A stretch of DNA of 64,000 nucleotides from Membranipora membranacea (Eukaryota; Bryozoa; Gymnolaemata; Cheilostomatida; Membraniporidae), in contig OU612068.1 in the NCBI GenBank assembly GCA_914767715.1, positions 2,854,001 to 2,918,000 of the forward strand, read 5' to 3'. Shown here in pieces: positions 11,241 to 23,600 of the stretch. Position 1 is the first letter of the stretch, and every line of letters starts with the position of its first letter. Both the position numbers and the translations under genes were made by a program. Under the pieces are notes generated by a model. It worked only from the letters and a program-made list of their open reading frames with translations, was not told the DNA's origin and did no database searches.

Positions 11241-12540
11241 TTTTTTAAGGTACCTCTTTCAATTTTGAATGGGGCAGATGGCCTTTTCATTAAAGGTGTA
11301 GACTTTCACTGATACAGGAATGCTTAAAAGATTTAAAATGTATGATCAAAAATTTTGAATATACAACTATATTTTTTCTGCGTAACTGATGGGAAGATGA
11401 CGAAGGCGCATGGCATGCCTCACTAGGTCTCAGAAGTCCAAAAAACATAGGTTCTTTTACCTGCATACAGGTTATTTTTGTACACACAGAAGACCTCCAT
11501 TATTCAGAGTCCTGATCCAAAATGAAATTGTTCATTATCAATGACTAACAACTTGAGGCTACCTACTACAACCAACTGGTCATTGTACAGTTTTTATAGG
11601 TAACATTAACCTTGGTAGCTGCCATTTCGCAAAGATAGTGAGGCAGCGCGCACAACAAGATTCGACCTCTGATGGAATGGTGTATACAAACAATCACAAA
11701 TGCTAATCTGAACATACTAAAAGGAATTGAGGTTAAGATCGGAGAGGTCTAACCACCAGCATATTGATGCCTGACAAATGGATTACGCCCTTTGGGTTGA
11801 CCAAGTACAATATAAGCTGTATGCATCTACTATACCATTTTTCAATATAATACTTGTATCTAGATTGCAGTGTGAACATCGAAATGAACATATTTTCATT
11901 GTTCATAATTATTTGGTTTGGGATTGAATATTTTTTGTGTTAAACAATATATATATGCAGTTAAGGTGAGCTGTGCTTAGATTGAGATTTTATTCAGTGA
12001 TATTCTACCACTCCAGATATGGAATTTCAGCCCACGACACACTGTATCTAGGGTCACAGTCTTTATGTACAGTGTCTCGACCGTCCTCGACCTTTGACCA
12101 GCGCAGAGAATAATTTAGATCCTCAGACCTGAGTAGAACATATCAGTGCATGCCAGAGCTAAAAGTCACCCGACCGACACAGTCGCAGAGAATAGCTGGG
12201 TCCCTATACCCAAGCTGAGCATACTAGAGCACGCCATAGCATAAAGGTCACCTGACCCATCATTAGACGAGGGTACGTATAAGACAATAGGTGACAATCC
12301 AGCAACAGAAATGCCTATGTCAGCATTAATTTCAGGTATACACGGTTTATCACCCGATTGGAGAAGTGAAAAATAAGGTAGGGGTGGCTGTTCCACTAAG
12401 CACTGTTCACTAGCAAGCACTGTTTAAAAACAGTAAAAACTTAATGATTAGAATTGTCTTTTCTTGTACAAAAAGAGGAAAACTAACAATCGTCCCTCTA
12501 AAACAAATGCTTGTATTTGATTGCTTGTTAATATTTGTCC
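11241..12540. other. A-B spacer, middle: no gene; contains a ~85-bp imperfect duplication
   Basis: At about 11862-11895 attgcagtgtgaacatcgaa matches attgcagtgtgaacatcaaa at 43532-43551, marking shared spacer. 12098-12175 and 12182-12255 are imperfect tandem copies (agcgcagagaata..tagag and agtcgcagagaata..tagagc). ORFs here have no recognisable domain. Confidence 0.5.
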
Positions 12541-13430
12541 ATGCTAAATAATAATACATTGTTGCCTAACAAAAGTCAAATTTATGCAATTTTCAACTTA
12601 TGTGGGAAGGCGCGATATCTTCCGTTATGGGGTCAGTCTGACATTCCAAATAAATGCCACAGTTAAAATCTGGCCATTCATTCCAGCGCAAATTTGCAGC
12701 AACAGGATCAATTAGCTGTTCCCAAAATTCTACAACACTCATGGGGGGGGGGGTTGATTTTAGCAAAAACTGTGAGATGATTACTTCTTGGTCACTATCT
12801 GCATTTAAAGCAACAAAGCGACTCACGACTACACATTAAACACTCAAACCAATATTGTAGAGTAGTAAAATTAGCACTGAAATAAATATCAACTTTAGGG
12901 ACCCTGTTCACTGCCCGGAGTCTCCACAATGGATCACTTTAATCTCGCGTAGGAAAAACATTGAGGGATTTCCATATTTCCACAGCTGCAACAAAGGTTT
13001 AGACTCAATTCACGTGATCTTGGTCCCTAAGATGGGGAAACTGTTTGGCTCCCCCCCAACTATTGAGAATAGTTGTACGACAATGAGAGACAGTCATGAT
13101 CATGATGATACCTTTTGAGTCACAATGGCGCGCCACAGAGACGGTATAACTCAAAAGACTCTCCTGTAGTTTGACAGGATTATGGTCTAGCATGTTGAAA
13201 CTTAGGTCTGGTCTAGCAGTACATCCTAGTGCCAATGCCATGCAATCTTAGAATATATGCTAAGACACAAATTATAGTAGTATAAAGAAGACTTTGTTGA
13301 TTTGAATGCAGGTTGGTTATTATTCTAGTGTAAATAAATGCATGGTAACAGTTCAGAATTAAATGAACCACAGCCTTAAAATCATTTAGAAAATGAGGGG
13401 AGTGCAAATGGTTCCGCTTTAAACCAAAGT
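12541..13430. other. Gene A 3' flank, homologous to gene C 3' flank
   Basis: acagctgcaacaaag at about 12983 matches 46829-46843 downstream of gene C. tttgcagcaacaggatcaat near 12690 matches 43739-43757 on the other side of the LINE insertion. A poly-G tract sits at 12744-12754. The ORF at 12593-12826 falls in this non-coding homology and is not called. Confidence 0.55.
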
Positions 13431-13439
13431 ATCTTGAGT

Positions 13440-13536
13440 AAATATTAATAAAATAAGGATTGATATGTCTGTTTCATAGTCCAGAATTAGTTTCATACGT
13501 CAACTCCAGTTTCCCAATCTCTGTTGTCTGCCTCAT
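13440..13536 (-). other. Gene A 3' UTR exon (start of)
   Basis: The terminal coding exon ends in a GT donor only 3 nt after the stop, so a 3' UTR exon must follow. A CAG-type acceptor (plus strand CT at 13537) precedes this exon, matching gene C, whose equivalent exon begins at 47390. The 3' end is not resolved; no good AATAAA was found close by, and an ATTAAA at 12938-12943 is only a weak candidate. Confidence 0.5.
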
Positions 13537-13848
13537 CTACAAAATAAACATATCTGTTATTGTGATGGATAATAAAGTAAATGTAAAAATATGTCTTACG
13601 GACAGAATTCAGATAAACCTGAACTTTTAATTCCACATCCAGAAGACCCCCAGCACACTTACATTGAGAAACATGATACTTGGACTTGAGCCATTTACCA
13701 GGGGAAAAACGAGCTATACTTCATGTATTCTTTGTAATTTGAAATAGAAAGCAGTGAAAGCTAGTGATTTTAATTGATACACTAACAGGTATATCAAGAT
13801 CATATTATCATCATGTCATGTCAACACATAAACAATTTCACTTACCAG

Positions 13849-16800
13849 TCAGGGGCCAGGCAGATCAATGCATGTAAAGCTTCCCACTGTATTGTTACAT
13901 TCTTTACCAACAGGGCAGCGATTCAGATCATCACATTCATTGATATCTACAATATGATGGGATATATTGCAAAAACTCCTAATGAGACAATGTTTATCAA
14001 GATTAATCTTCTACAAAGATTGCCATGGTCGGATAGGTTTCTGCTTCAATACTTGGTAAAGAGCGTCTTTGTGCAATTTTCAACAAACTTTACAAAGCAT
14101 GAACATCTAGATTTACTCACTCCTTTCATAAATTTGTGAAGAATTACTATGGTACCACATTATATACTAAAATATAGTCATACTAACCATTATAGCTAAT
14201 CATTTACAAAGCTGGCATGATGCTGAGGGTTTCAGTTCTGAAATGGTAGGGAATTTCTTAAACTATAAAAAAAATTGAACTGATAGATTTCAGCACTCCT
14301 TTCACATATTGTAAAGGAATACATATTCATTGAATTACACTTACTATAAAATGATTTGTACTAACCGTGGCACATGTCGGTTTCTGGGTCCCGTATGAAA
14401 CCTTCAGAGCAGAGCCATTTAATATCATCACACTCACATCTGTATCCACCAACCAGGTTCTCACATTTCTGTCTGCAGCCACCATTGTTAGTCTGACACT
14501 CATCAATGTCTATATGTCGAAATGAAATAAATTCAGTGTTCATTTTCATAATCTTTAAAATAAAATGTTCGGTATTTATCTTAAATATTAAGCAGTTCTA
14601 GATCAAATTTACAGATGCTAACAACCGTTGTGCAGTGTTGGTATTTAATGTTGTGATTGCTCTCATCACATGCAAATATATATGCCAACAAAGCTCTGTC
14701 AACATGAAGATGTAGGGAGAGCTCCACCTTACCATCACATTTAGTGTCATCATCAGCATTGATTCTGAATCCAGCTTCACACGAGCATGAGAACTTTCCT
14801 TTTTCATTGTCACAGATCTGTTGACAACCATCTTCGTTTCTATCACATTCGTTAATATCTATAAGAGACATAGGAAATCACAATGAAAATACTGATAATC
14901 ATACAGTCTAGTCATAATATTGGTGCCAAGTCAAGGACGAACATGGAGTACCTTGGATTCTAAATCAAATGAGGCAAGTCCTAACTCTGATCATAGCAGT
15001 ATACTTTATTATTGATTCACGTATGAGTTTCACATCGCACAATATTTGGTAAAAAATTCAAATTGCTGAGCTCACCTTTACATGTTTTTCCGTCTTGGTC
15101 GAGTTCCCATCCTTGGTTACAGAAGCATTCAGCATCTTGCCGATTACATCCCTGATCACACCCGTTATTCAGGACATCACACTTATCTGTGAATGAAAAT
15201 TTAAGGATCTGTATCAAGTATCTGAACAAACTCTTTGGGAAGGTGGTAAAAATAGGATAAGAGGGCTAAACTATTATTTTGCAGTCTCTTACAGACAAAT
15301 TGTACATCATTTTTTGGTTAGAATTTTCCCTGCGTATTCAGTTGGAGGCGATATATATATATATATATAATAATATATATATAATATATATACATATTAT
15401 TAGGCCACAGAGTTCTTATAATTTTTACCCTCAGATTTTGGGTCAATTACAAGCACAATATTAACCCAGTATCGATATCTATAAAATGATAAAAATAATA
15501 TTGTATGCAATAGGACACTTTTCATAATTTCCTCTAGACTTACGTATACAAGTTTCAAAGTCTTCACCGAGCACCATAGTGGCTGGGCATGAACATTCAG
15601 ATTTCAGATCTGTTGTCAGACATGTGTGTGAACAACCACCATTGTCGATAGAGCATGGATCAACAGCTGAAATATCGATGATGAATGTTTGTAAATGGAA
15701 ATGAGGAAGGTTGTGAATTTAACAAACCCGCTGAAAAGGTTAATATTCACAGCGGTTTCAGTATTTGAAGAACTGAATATCAACATTATATTATTACCAT
15801 TATCATATTGTGGCATAAGATTATTTTATCCAGCTAGATGATAGCAAGTCCTGGACATCAATCCCATGAACTTATGACGGTACTGAATGATTTTGAAGGA
15901 AGTAAATTTCATATTTGAAATATTTATGTCAGGGTATTCCAAGAAAGTTTCATAGCAATGGACAATGATATTACATACGTCAAAATACAATAAAATAAAA
16001 AAAACTCAACTGCTCAAAAAACTCAAGTTTAAATTAATATTTGAAAATGCAAAATTGTACGCTTTGTTATGTTGAATCATAAGCTATTGATTGCATTATT
16101 GGATAACAGACAACACTTACCTTCACATTTCTTTTTATCAGTGCCAAGGCGGAATCCTTCTGGGCAGTGACAAATATAGCCTGGTACTGTGTTCTCGCAA
16201 GTTCCATCACAGTCATCAGTCTCTTCAGCACACTGATCAATTTCTAGAGATCAACAAGAGAAACAATCACTAGAATTATCAAACGCCAATCCTACATACA
16301 CATGAAGAATATTGTATCAGTACAGACACTCATGTTTACCTCTCAAAACAAAAAACAGACAGCTCAAAACCATGAAATAAGTGATATCATTTGATGGCAA
16401 CAACAGTTGTGATAATAGCCTGAGACGCTAGACGATTTAATTGACTATGATCAAACAAACCTTCACAGCTCTTTCCATCTTGTTGCAATCTGAAGTCTTC
16501 TCTACATGTGCACACCACAGTTCCATCTTCACTGTGATCACAGTTATGCTGACACCCTCCATTATCAACATTACATTTATCTATAGCAATATGGAACAAT
16601 ATGAGTAGTCACAGTACCTGAATAGACAATGTTTACTGTGCGGGTCTATCAGATGATACCTGATAATATGTACATTCTTTGATATTTACAACACTAAGCC
16701 AGGTGTGAGACCAAAATTTCAATCCATCAGCTCAAAGAATTCATTTAAGTTGGTTGCCTGAATCAGAGTGACTTCTATGATTATTCATCATAAGTCAGTG

Positions 16801-17637
16801 AGCTCATACCTAAGCAAGTTGTCTTGTCGTCAGCCAACTCATATCCATTTCGGCAAGTACACACAAATTCTCTTCCATCTCTGTTGTCACAGATGTGACC
16901 ACATGGTTTGTCCTCCTCACAAGCATCATAGTCTGTCATAAAGAGTTGAGATTGTGATCAACATGGCATCTAAGGATCTTTTTTATGTTTGCACAGAATA
17001 GTAAGAAAAAAAAGTACATCCACTGCCAAAAGGTACCTTCTTGCAGCGATGTCAACAATTTGAAACAAAAATGTTCTTGTGCTGTCTGGCCTTATGAAAA
17101 AAATACTGCTAATGTCGTATGTCATAATTGACATGCACTCACCTATGCATGTCTTTCTGTCGACATCGAGCTCCAAGGGTTCTGGGCATTCACAGTGGTG
17201 TCCTGGCGCATCATTAACACAAGTTTCTGAACATCCTCCGTTAAACTCGTCACATTCATTCTTATCTAAAAAGCAAAATATTTGTTTACATTTGAGTTCG
17301 CAAAGAGCCATTGAAGGTGATAATTGTCCATCTCAATTGCTGCACAGCTGATCACAGATATCTTATTCCTTGGAGAGATCGCTGAATGTATCATAGTTGT
17401 CCTATCCCATTTGTGAACTTATTATGGCTATATCTTTAACACCAGAGAGCACAGAAGCTTTTCAAATGTTTGACTGGTTCTTTGACGGAACCGCTTGACA
17501 TAGGCCTTATCTAAAAAACTTACCTTTGCATGTTTTGTCATCAGCATCAAGGATTTCACCCTCAGGACATTCACATTTGAATTCACCATTCTCCAGATTC
17601 TCACAAGTTCCATCGCATCCGTGGTTATCACATCCAT
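13849..17637 (-). CDS. Gene A exons 56-65: C-terminal EGF modules and stop
   Basis: 17524-17637 ([17 protein letters not shown]), 17143-17265 ([14 protein letters not shown]), 16810-16932 ([12 protein letters not shown]), 16461-16580 ([13 protein letters not shown]), 16121-16243 ([15 protein letters not shown]), 15544-15666 ([15 protein letters not shown]), 15076-15186 ([13 protein letters not shown]), 14733-14858 ([15 protein letters not shown]), 14366-14509 ([15 protein letters not shown]), and 13846-13946 ([16 protein letters not shown], ending CIDLPGP, TGA at 13849-13851). Several are calcium-binding EGFs with the Asx-hydroxylation pattern (for example [12 protein letters not shown]). The last module is truncated after its fifth cysteine. 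Confidence 0.87.
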
Positions 17638-20600
17638 CTGCATCACAGAAAAACAAATTAATGAAGGGGGAGGTAAAAACTTAAAGAAAGTACAAATGTG
17701 TTTGTAGGTTTATGGTAGGCTAAAGAGATTAATATGGGGCATTAAAATATCATAAGCACTATGAATGTTTAATGATGAGTTCTACTGCTGTAAAATGAAC
17801 ATACCAACACATTCACCATCTACATCTTCATATCCAGGTCTGCAGCTGCATTCATAGGGTTCTTCTCCGTTATCAACCTTATTACACACCTGCTGACATG
17901 GGTTGTCCACAGCGTCACATGGATCTATGAAAGTAATCAGTGGTGAATACTTTGGTACAATGGAGTTTTTGTTGCGTTGTTTTTCCTACATGAATCTAAT
18001 TTTACTTGGACCATTTACTGTTTGCCATCAATTATCTTCCGATCAAATCCAATTCATGACGAACCAACTAATTTAGTTCAGTTGATTTTCAATTATTATC
18101 ATTAGGAAGTTGTTGCCCAGATAAGACAGCAATAAGTAGGATATTTGAACTTCATTTAATTTCCTGAAGCATAATACTCACGGACGCATGACCTATCCTC
18201 CTGTTCGATCATTCCAGGTTTGCATTTACAGCCAACTTCCCCTCTACCGTTGAGCTCACATTGTTCGTTCTCGCTACAGCCGCCATTATCCTTGTCACAC
18301 AAACCTTAACAAAAATGGAACTGTGATGAGGTTTCAGTGCTATACAATGACTCCTGTTTGACCATTTCTCGGTGATGGTGTTTTGGTGTTGTAGTTAATT
18401 GAATATAAATATTTGCTGTTGTTTGTACTTACTGTCACAGCTGTGTTTATCAGCATTAAGTTCAAATCCATCATCACACAAACATTCATATTTCTCGTGT
18501 CCAACATGGACGCATTTGTATTCACATTCACCATTTTCTGTGTCACATGGATTGATATCTAAAATCAGCACAATCAGTTGTAAAAATTATTATTATGCTA
18601 TGTATGAAACATATCTTTCAAGTACAATGATTATATTTTGTGAACGTCTGATGGGTTATTTATAATGGATTTGACAACAAAAGTATAAGCGTTAATGAAT
18701 CAACAAATCAAATTCAATATAAATATATTTGACTAAAATCAAGACCACCAAGCCTTGAAGGGTCTCACATACTTGTACATGTCTTTCCATTAATGTCCAA
18801 TTCTCCCTCATCACAGGAACACTCAAATCCAGGCTCGGTATTCTCACACTGTTGTTCACATCCATCAGTGTCCTCTTCACATTCATCGATGTCTTTAAGA
18901 TATGAGATATACTTTTATATGAATATAACCAATAAACCATTGAAGTATGCAATACACATTGTTTACAGTGTGCAACTTTACCCACTTTATGTTTCGAGGT
19001 TGTGGTGATTCAAAGATTTGGGGTAAAGACTACCATGTTATAAAATTAATATTTACCATATGGTAGTAAATATTAATTTTATGACATGTAGCTCACTATA
19101 GCAACGAGCACTATAGCAACGAACGGTGTGTGGTTCCATTTCCCAGATCATTCAAGTTTTGAGGGTCTTCCTTACCTTCACAGTCACCATTAGTCATATC
19201 CATTCTTTCACCCTCTTCACACTGTGGAACACAATCATCAGCAGTGGTCATCACCTCTCCCTCAGGACAACTGCACACAACTCTTGCTTCATCAACATCA
19301 CACGTCTGTCCTTCTTTGCATCCTCCATTGTTAACTTGACAAACAGCTGAAAAAGCACGTGGGAATCCACAGTTGTTATGAGAATGGAACACATTGCTCA
19401 AAGGTCATACTGTCAACTAATGAAATTATTTAAGATTTAAAGGGTAGTGACAACATCTGCATGTTAGCTCATTTTGAAAAAAAATCAACTTAAATGTTTC
19501 AAACTTACGAACGCATTCAGCCCCTTGGCGTACAAATCCTTGAGCGCATCTCTTGTCAGTACAAGATTTACCATCATCAGCAAGTACTTCTCCATCATCG
19601 CAGCTGCATGTACGAACAAAGTTCTCAGTAGCCTCACAGTACTTGTCACAACCGCCACCTCTTCCGTTGACATTGCATGGGCCTTAAGAAAATACACACA
19701 ATATAATGATCTTTTCAAATGAAATTATATTATAACTAATAGCAAAATGTAGAATAATCTAAGAGGCTGATGGGTGTCATCAACAGAGTAACGAATAACA
19801 GGTATGTGGCCTTGACTTACTGATACATTTTGTTGTCTTGACAGGATGCACCCGACCATCGTTAGGACAGCTGCACTCAACTTCTCCATCAACAGCATGT
19901 CCACAAATAAACTCACATCCTCCATTATTAATTTCACATGAGTCTGAGATAAAGAAAGGTTTTGAAGATTAAGGAAAGCTTGTTTTCTCAATTTTATTAA
20001 GTAATTCGATTAAGTATTGATAAAACATTTCATTCAGTAATACTGCGGATGGGCTAAGTGAAAATTAAATCAACTTGAAATACACAAATATATTTGATGA
20101 TATATATATATATCTATTTAATATATACTCACCAACACATCTGTCTTCTACTTGGGTATATCCAGGTAGACAGGGAACAACGCACTGACATGAGTGAGTT
20201 CCAGGCTGGTTGTAACAGAGCATTTCACATCCACCATTATTATTCTTACATTCATCAATATCTGCAAGAATAATAGATATATTATAAGACAGGAAACAGG
20301 TTGTGGGTTTTAGCTGAGGCGGGGCTTGAAGAACAGCTGTAAACTGCATTCTGATAAACAAATAAAAGTGATGTTGACATACCAATGCATTGTCGATCAT
20401 CCTGTGCAAGTTCATAACCATTTGGACAAGTACATTTAACAAGCTGTCCGTCTTTGTGGTCGCAAGTATGGCTGCATTCATCACATGGGTTGAGCGCTGT
20501 AAAAAAAAGATTAAATAAGTTGACAACAAAGAATATAACTTTATCATCAGAAAGGTCAATATTTCATTGCCTTATATATGTGGAGACAAAAACACAACGG

Positions 20601-23600
20601 AAAGGTGTGAATGTCCTATTCTCACGTTGTTCTCTGTTATGTTTCGATTGTGACATCATTGACTGGGGTGTATTGGTTCGGCTCGCATTCAAATCTCAAT
20701 GGAGGAGAAGGGCAGCTCACTTGCAGCAGCTTCAATTGTGCAGTATCTGTATCACTATGCAATTCTGCACTTTGACCCTTACCTATGTCTTGACATGTGG
20801 TTCCATCAACTCTTAGCTCTTTATCCTCTGGGCATGAGCATGTGAAGCTCCCAGCAGTGTTCTGACATTCAAACTGACAAGGGTTGTCTCCTTCACACTC
20901 ATCTATATCTGAAAGTATTTCAAACAAGACACTGCAAATGATATGATAGCTGAAGTACATCACACCAATTATCAAACCTTACAGATCTAGAGATTTTCAT
21001 TCTCTCTACAACAAAAGATGATTATCAACACTTAACCAAATAAGGATCTGGGACAAACAGGTTGTTACAGATTGTTGAAACACTGTTGACGGTTTAAGTT
21101 ACAGCATACTTATCACATCAGTTATTAATCATACCGTTGCATCGATTTCCAGCAGGAGTAAACCCTGCATGACATCTGCATACAGCTTGGTCACCAACTC
21201 TCTCACAGTCATGCTCACAATCACCTTTGTTAACATCACAAGGGTGTACTTTCTCTAAAACAAAAATAGTCGTTGAGTTAACAACAGGATCTGGAGAACT
21301 ATATCAAAAACAGATTGTATCAAGTTCCCTCTTCAGAGAAGGACCAACACACATTAGAAGAAACTGAGCATTCATCGTCCAATGAACAAAACCATCAACC
21401 TTAGGTCAAATTGTACATACATACATCTGTTTATATGTTTGACTAAGTGTATTCGATTCTTACCTTGGCAGGTCTTTTGATCATCTCCCAGTACACTCCC
21501 ACTTTGTCCTGGACATGAGCACACTGCCACATTATCAACAACATTGCAGATATTGGAGCAGCCAGCCTTAGCACATGATTCTGTAATATCAAACTCAAAA
21601 CTGTCAAACTTGCATGATAACATAGTATTTGACATCAAAGAAATTTATCAAGGTGAGTTTGTTGGGCTAATACTTCTTTAAAGGAATACAGGTGATCATA
21701 TTATGACAAAATAATTCAAATTTATTTCAATACAATCTTTTATATTCTTGATCTAAGATTACATAGTTGGCAGACTTCTCACCTATGCATGTCTTTTTAT
21801 CTACTGCAAATATCATGTTGTCTGGACAATTACACACTTCTGTTCCACCTTCACAGTCCGCTAAAAATTCAAACAACAAATATGATTGACATGTCGAATA
21901 GTGCAACTAATCAAGATTTTTGGCTACACGTGGTTGCTCCACAGTTTTATGTGATTTTAAATTAAGCCATAACATCAAACATATTACTCAACATGTTGTG
22001 ACTGCATTCAAACCTTAACACAATGACCATTTAGGAATCGCTGATATGGAAATGCACCTGTCCACCGTCGTGGATGGTTCAAGCAAAATTATAAATTATC
22101 TGATACACCTAATGTGTGATACAGAGAGGATGTTTAAATATATGGCAGAAATTAACAGAAATCTTATGACACCATAATAACACCACACTTAATAACTTTC
22201 AGATATGCAAATATGCATATTTTTATCGCATGTATTACTAAAGTTGCATTGGGCTTTTTCCACTTACAAACTATATTCGATTAAATTTATTTCAATCCTA
22301 ATTGTGTATTTTAACACATATAGTGTACTTACTTGAGCAAGTCTTTTCATCAGCTCCAAGTACCATATTATCTGGGCAGGTACAAACTGCTGCGTTATTC
22401 CTAACATCACAACCATTGGAGCACCCAGCATCTTCACATGGGTCTATACAAATATTTAATATAACATTGAGAGATGTTCATACCAACAAACAGACTGATA
22501 TACTTCAATGCCTCATCATTTTAAATCACAAATATTTTCATATACACTGTGAACAAGTACAAAAACTTTGTGAAAATGTTACTTTTGACCAGATATCAGT
22601 TATATCAGTCAGTAATCATACTTTTACAGATCTATATTTCGGAAAGAAATTTATGCTCAACATGCATGGATTTGCATGTTTTGATATAGATATTGCAAGA
22701 ATAATTCAATTTTGGGCTGCGAAGAAAGAAGTCCACTTAGACCACTGGTTATCTGCATCACCATTTAGGAAACGCTGATAAGGGAATTCACTCACCAACA
22801 CATCCTTCTGGTCCTTCAACCCATCCTTCATTACAGCTACATTCATAGACCTCCTCTCCATTTTCAACCTTAGTACACACCTGCTCGCATGGGTTATTCT
22901 CAGAGTCACATGGGTCTGTAAATAATAATTCAATTACAATTTGATTTATTGTCCAAAGTTGGGCTCACTGCGAATGGTTAGTATGAACATCCTAACATCC
23001 TAACGTATAAAATCCTGAAAATCCTATGTGTATATTAATGATAAAATTATTCTGCTATAACGAAATATTTTCACTCACGTTCACATTTGTCACGCTGATT
23101 CAGTATTATTCCTTCCTTACACGGGCATCGGACTCTTCCATTAACTACCTGACACAGGGAAAGCTCATCGCAATCTCCATTGTTGATTTCGCATGGATCT
23201 ACAAACAGACAAGACGACAAGGCTTAGCAGACTTAAATCAGAAATAAACGATCGCATCGTTCATGATCATCAATATATATGCAGGTCCCAGACTTTAGTG
23301 GTAATCAGATTTCCCAATTTCACAATATCCTAGACCAGTAAGTAATACAATAGATTGTCTCTGAAATATACATTCTATTGTTTACTCAGATAAGTTCTCA
23401 GAACTAGTAACTGCACTCTATCTACGAACACCAGATATCTTCATATGAAACTATTACAATGTTTCATTGCTTACTTGTGCAAGTCTTTGCATCATCTCCT
23501 AGAACCATATCTTCTGGACAGGTACACACTGCTTTACCACCATCAACCTCACAATCATCAGTGCATCCAGCATCTAGACATTGGTCTGCGTCTGTGTAAT

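Noticed and set aside
12593-12826. Minus-strand 77-codon ORF downstream of gene A
   Set aside because: It overlaps spacer DNA that has a non-coding homologue near gene C, contains a poly-G tract and shows no domain.
13813-14139. Plus-strand 108-codon ORF
   Set aside because: It is the antisense of gene A's last coding exon plus intron.
20065-20559. Minus-strand 164-codon ORF
   Set aside because: It reads through two real EGF exons and the intron between them; both exons have clean splice sites, and the intron reading has no domain.
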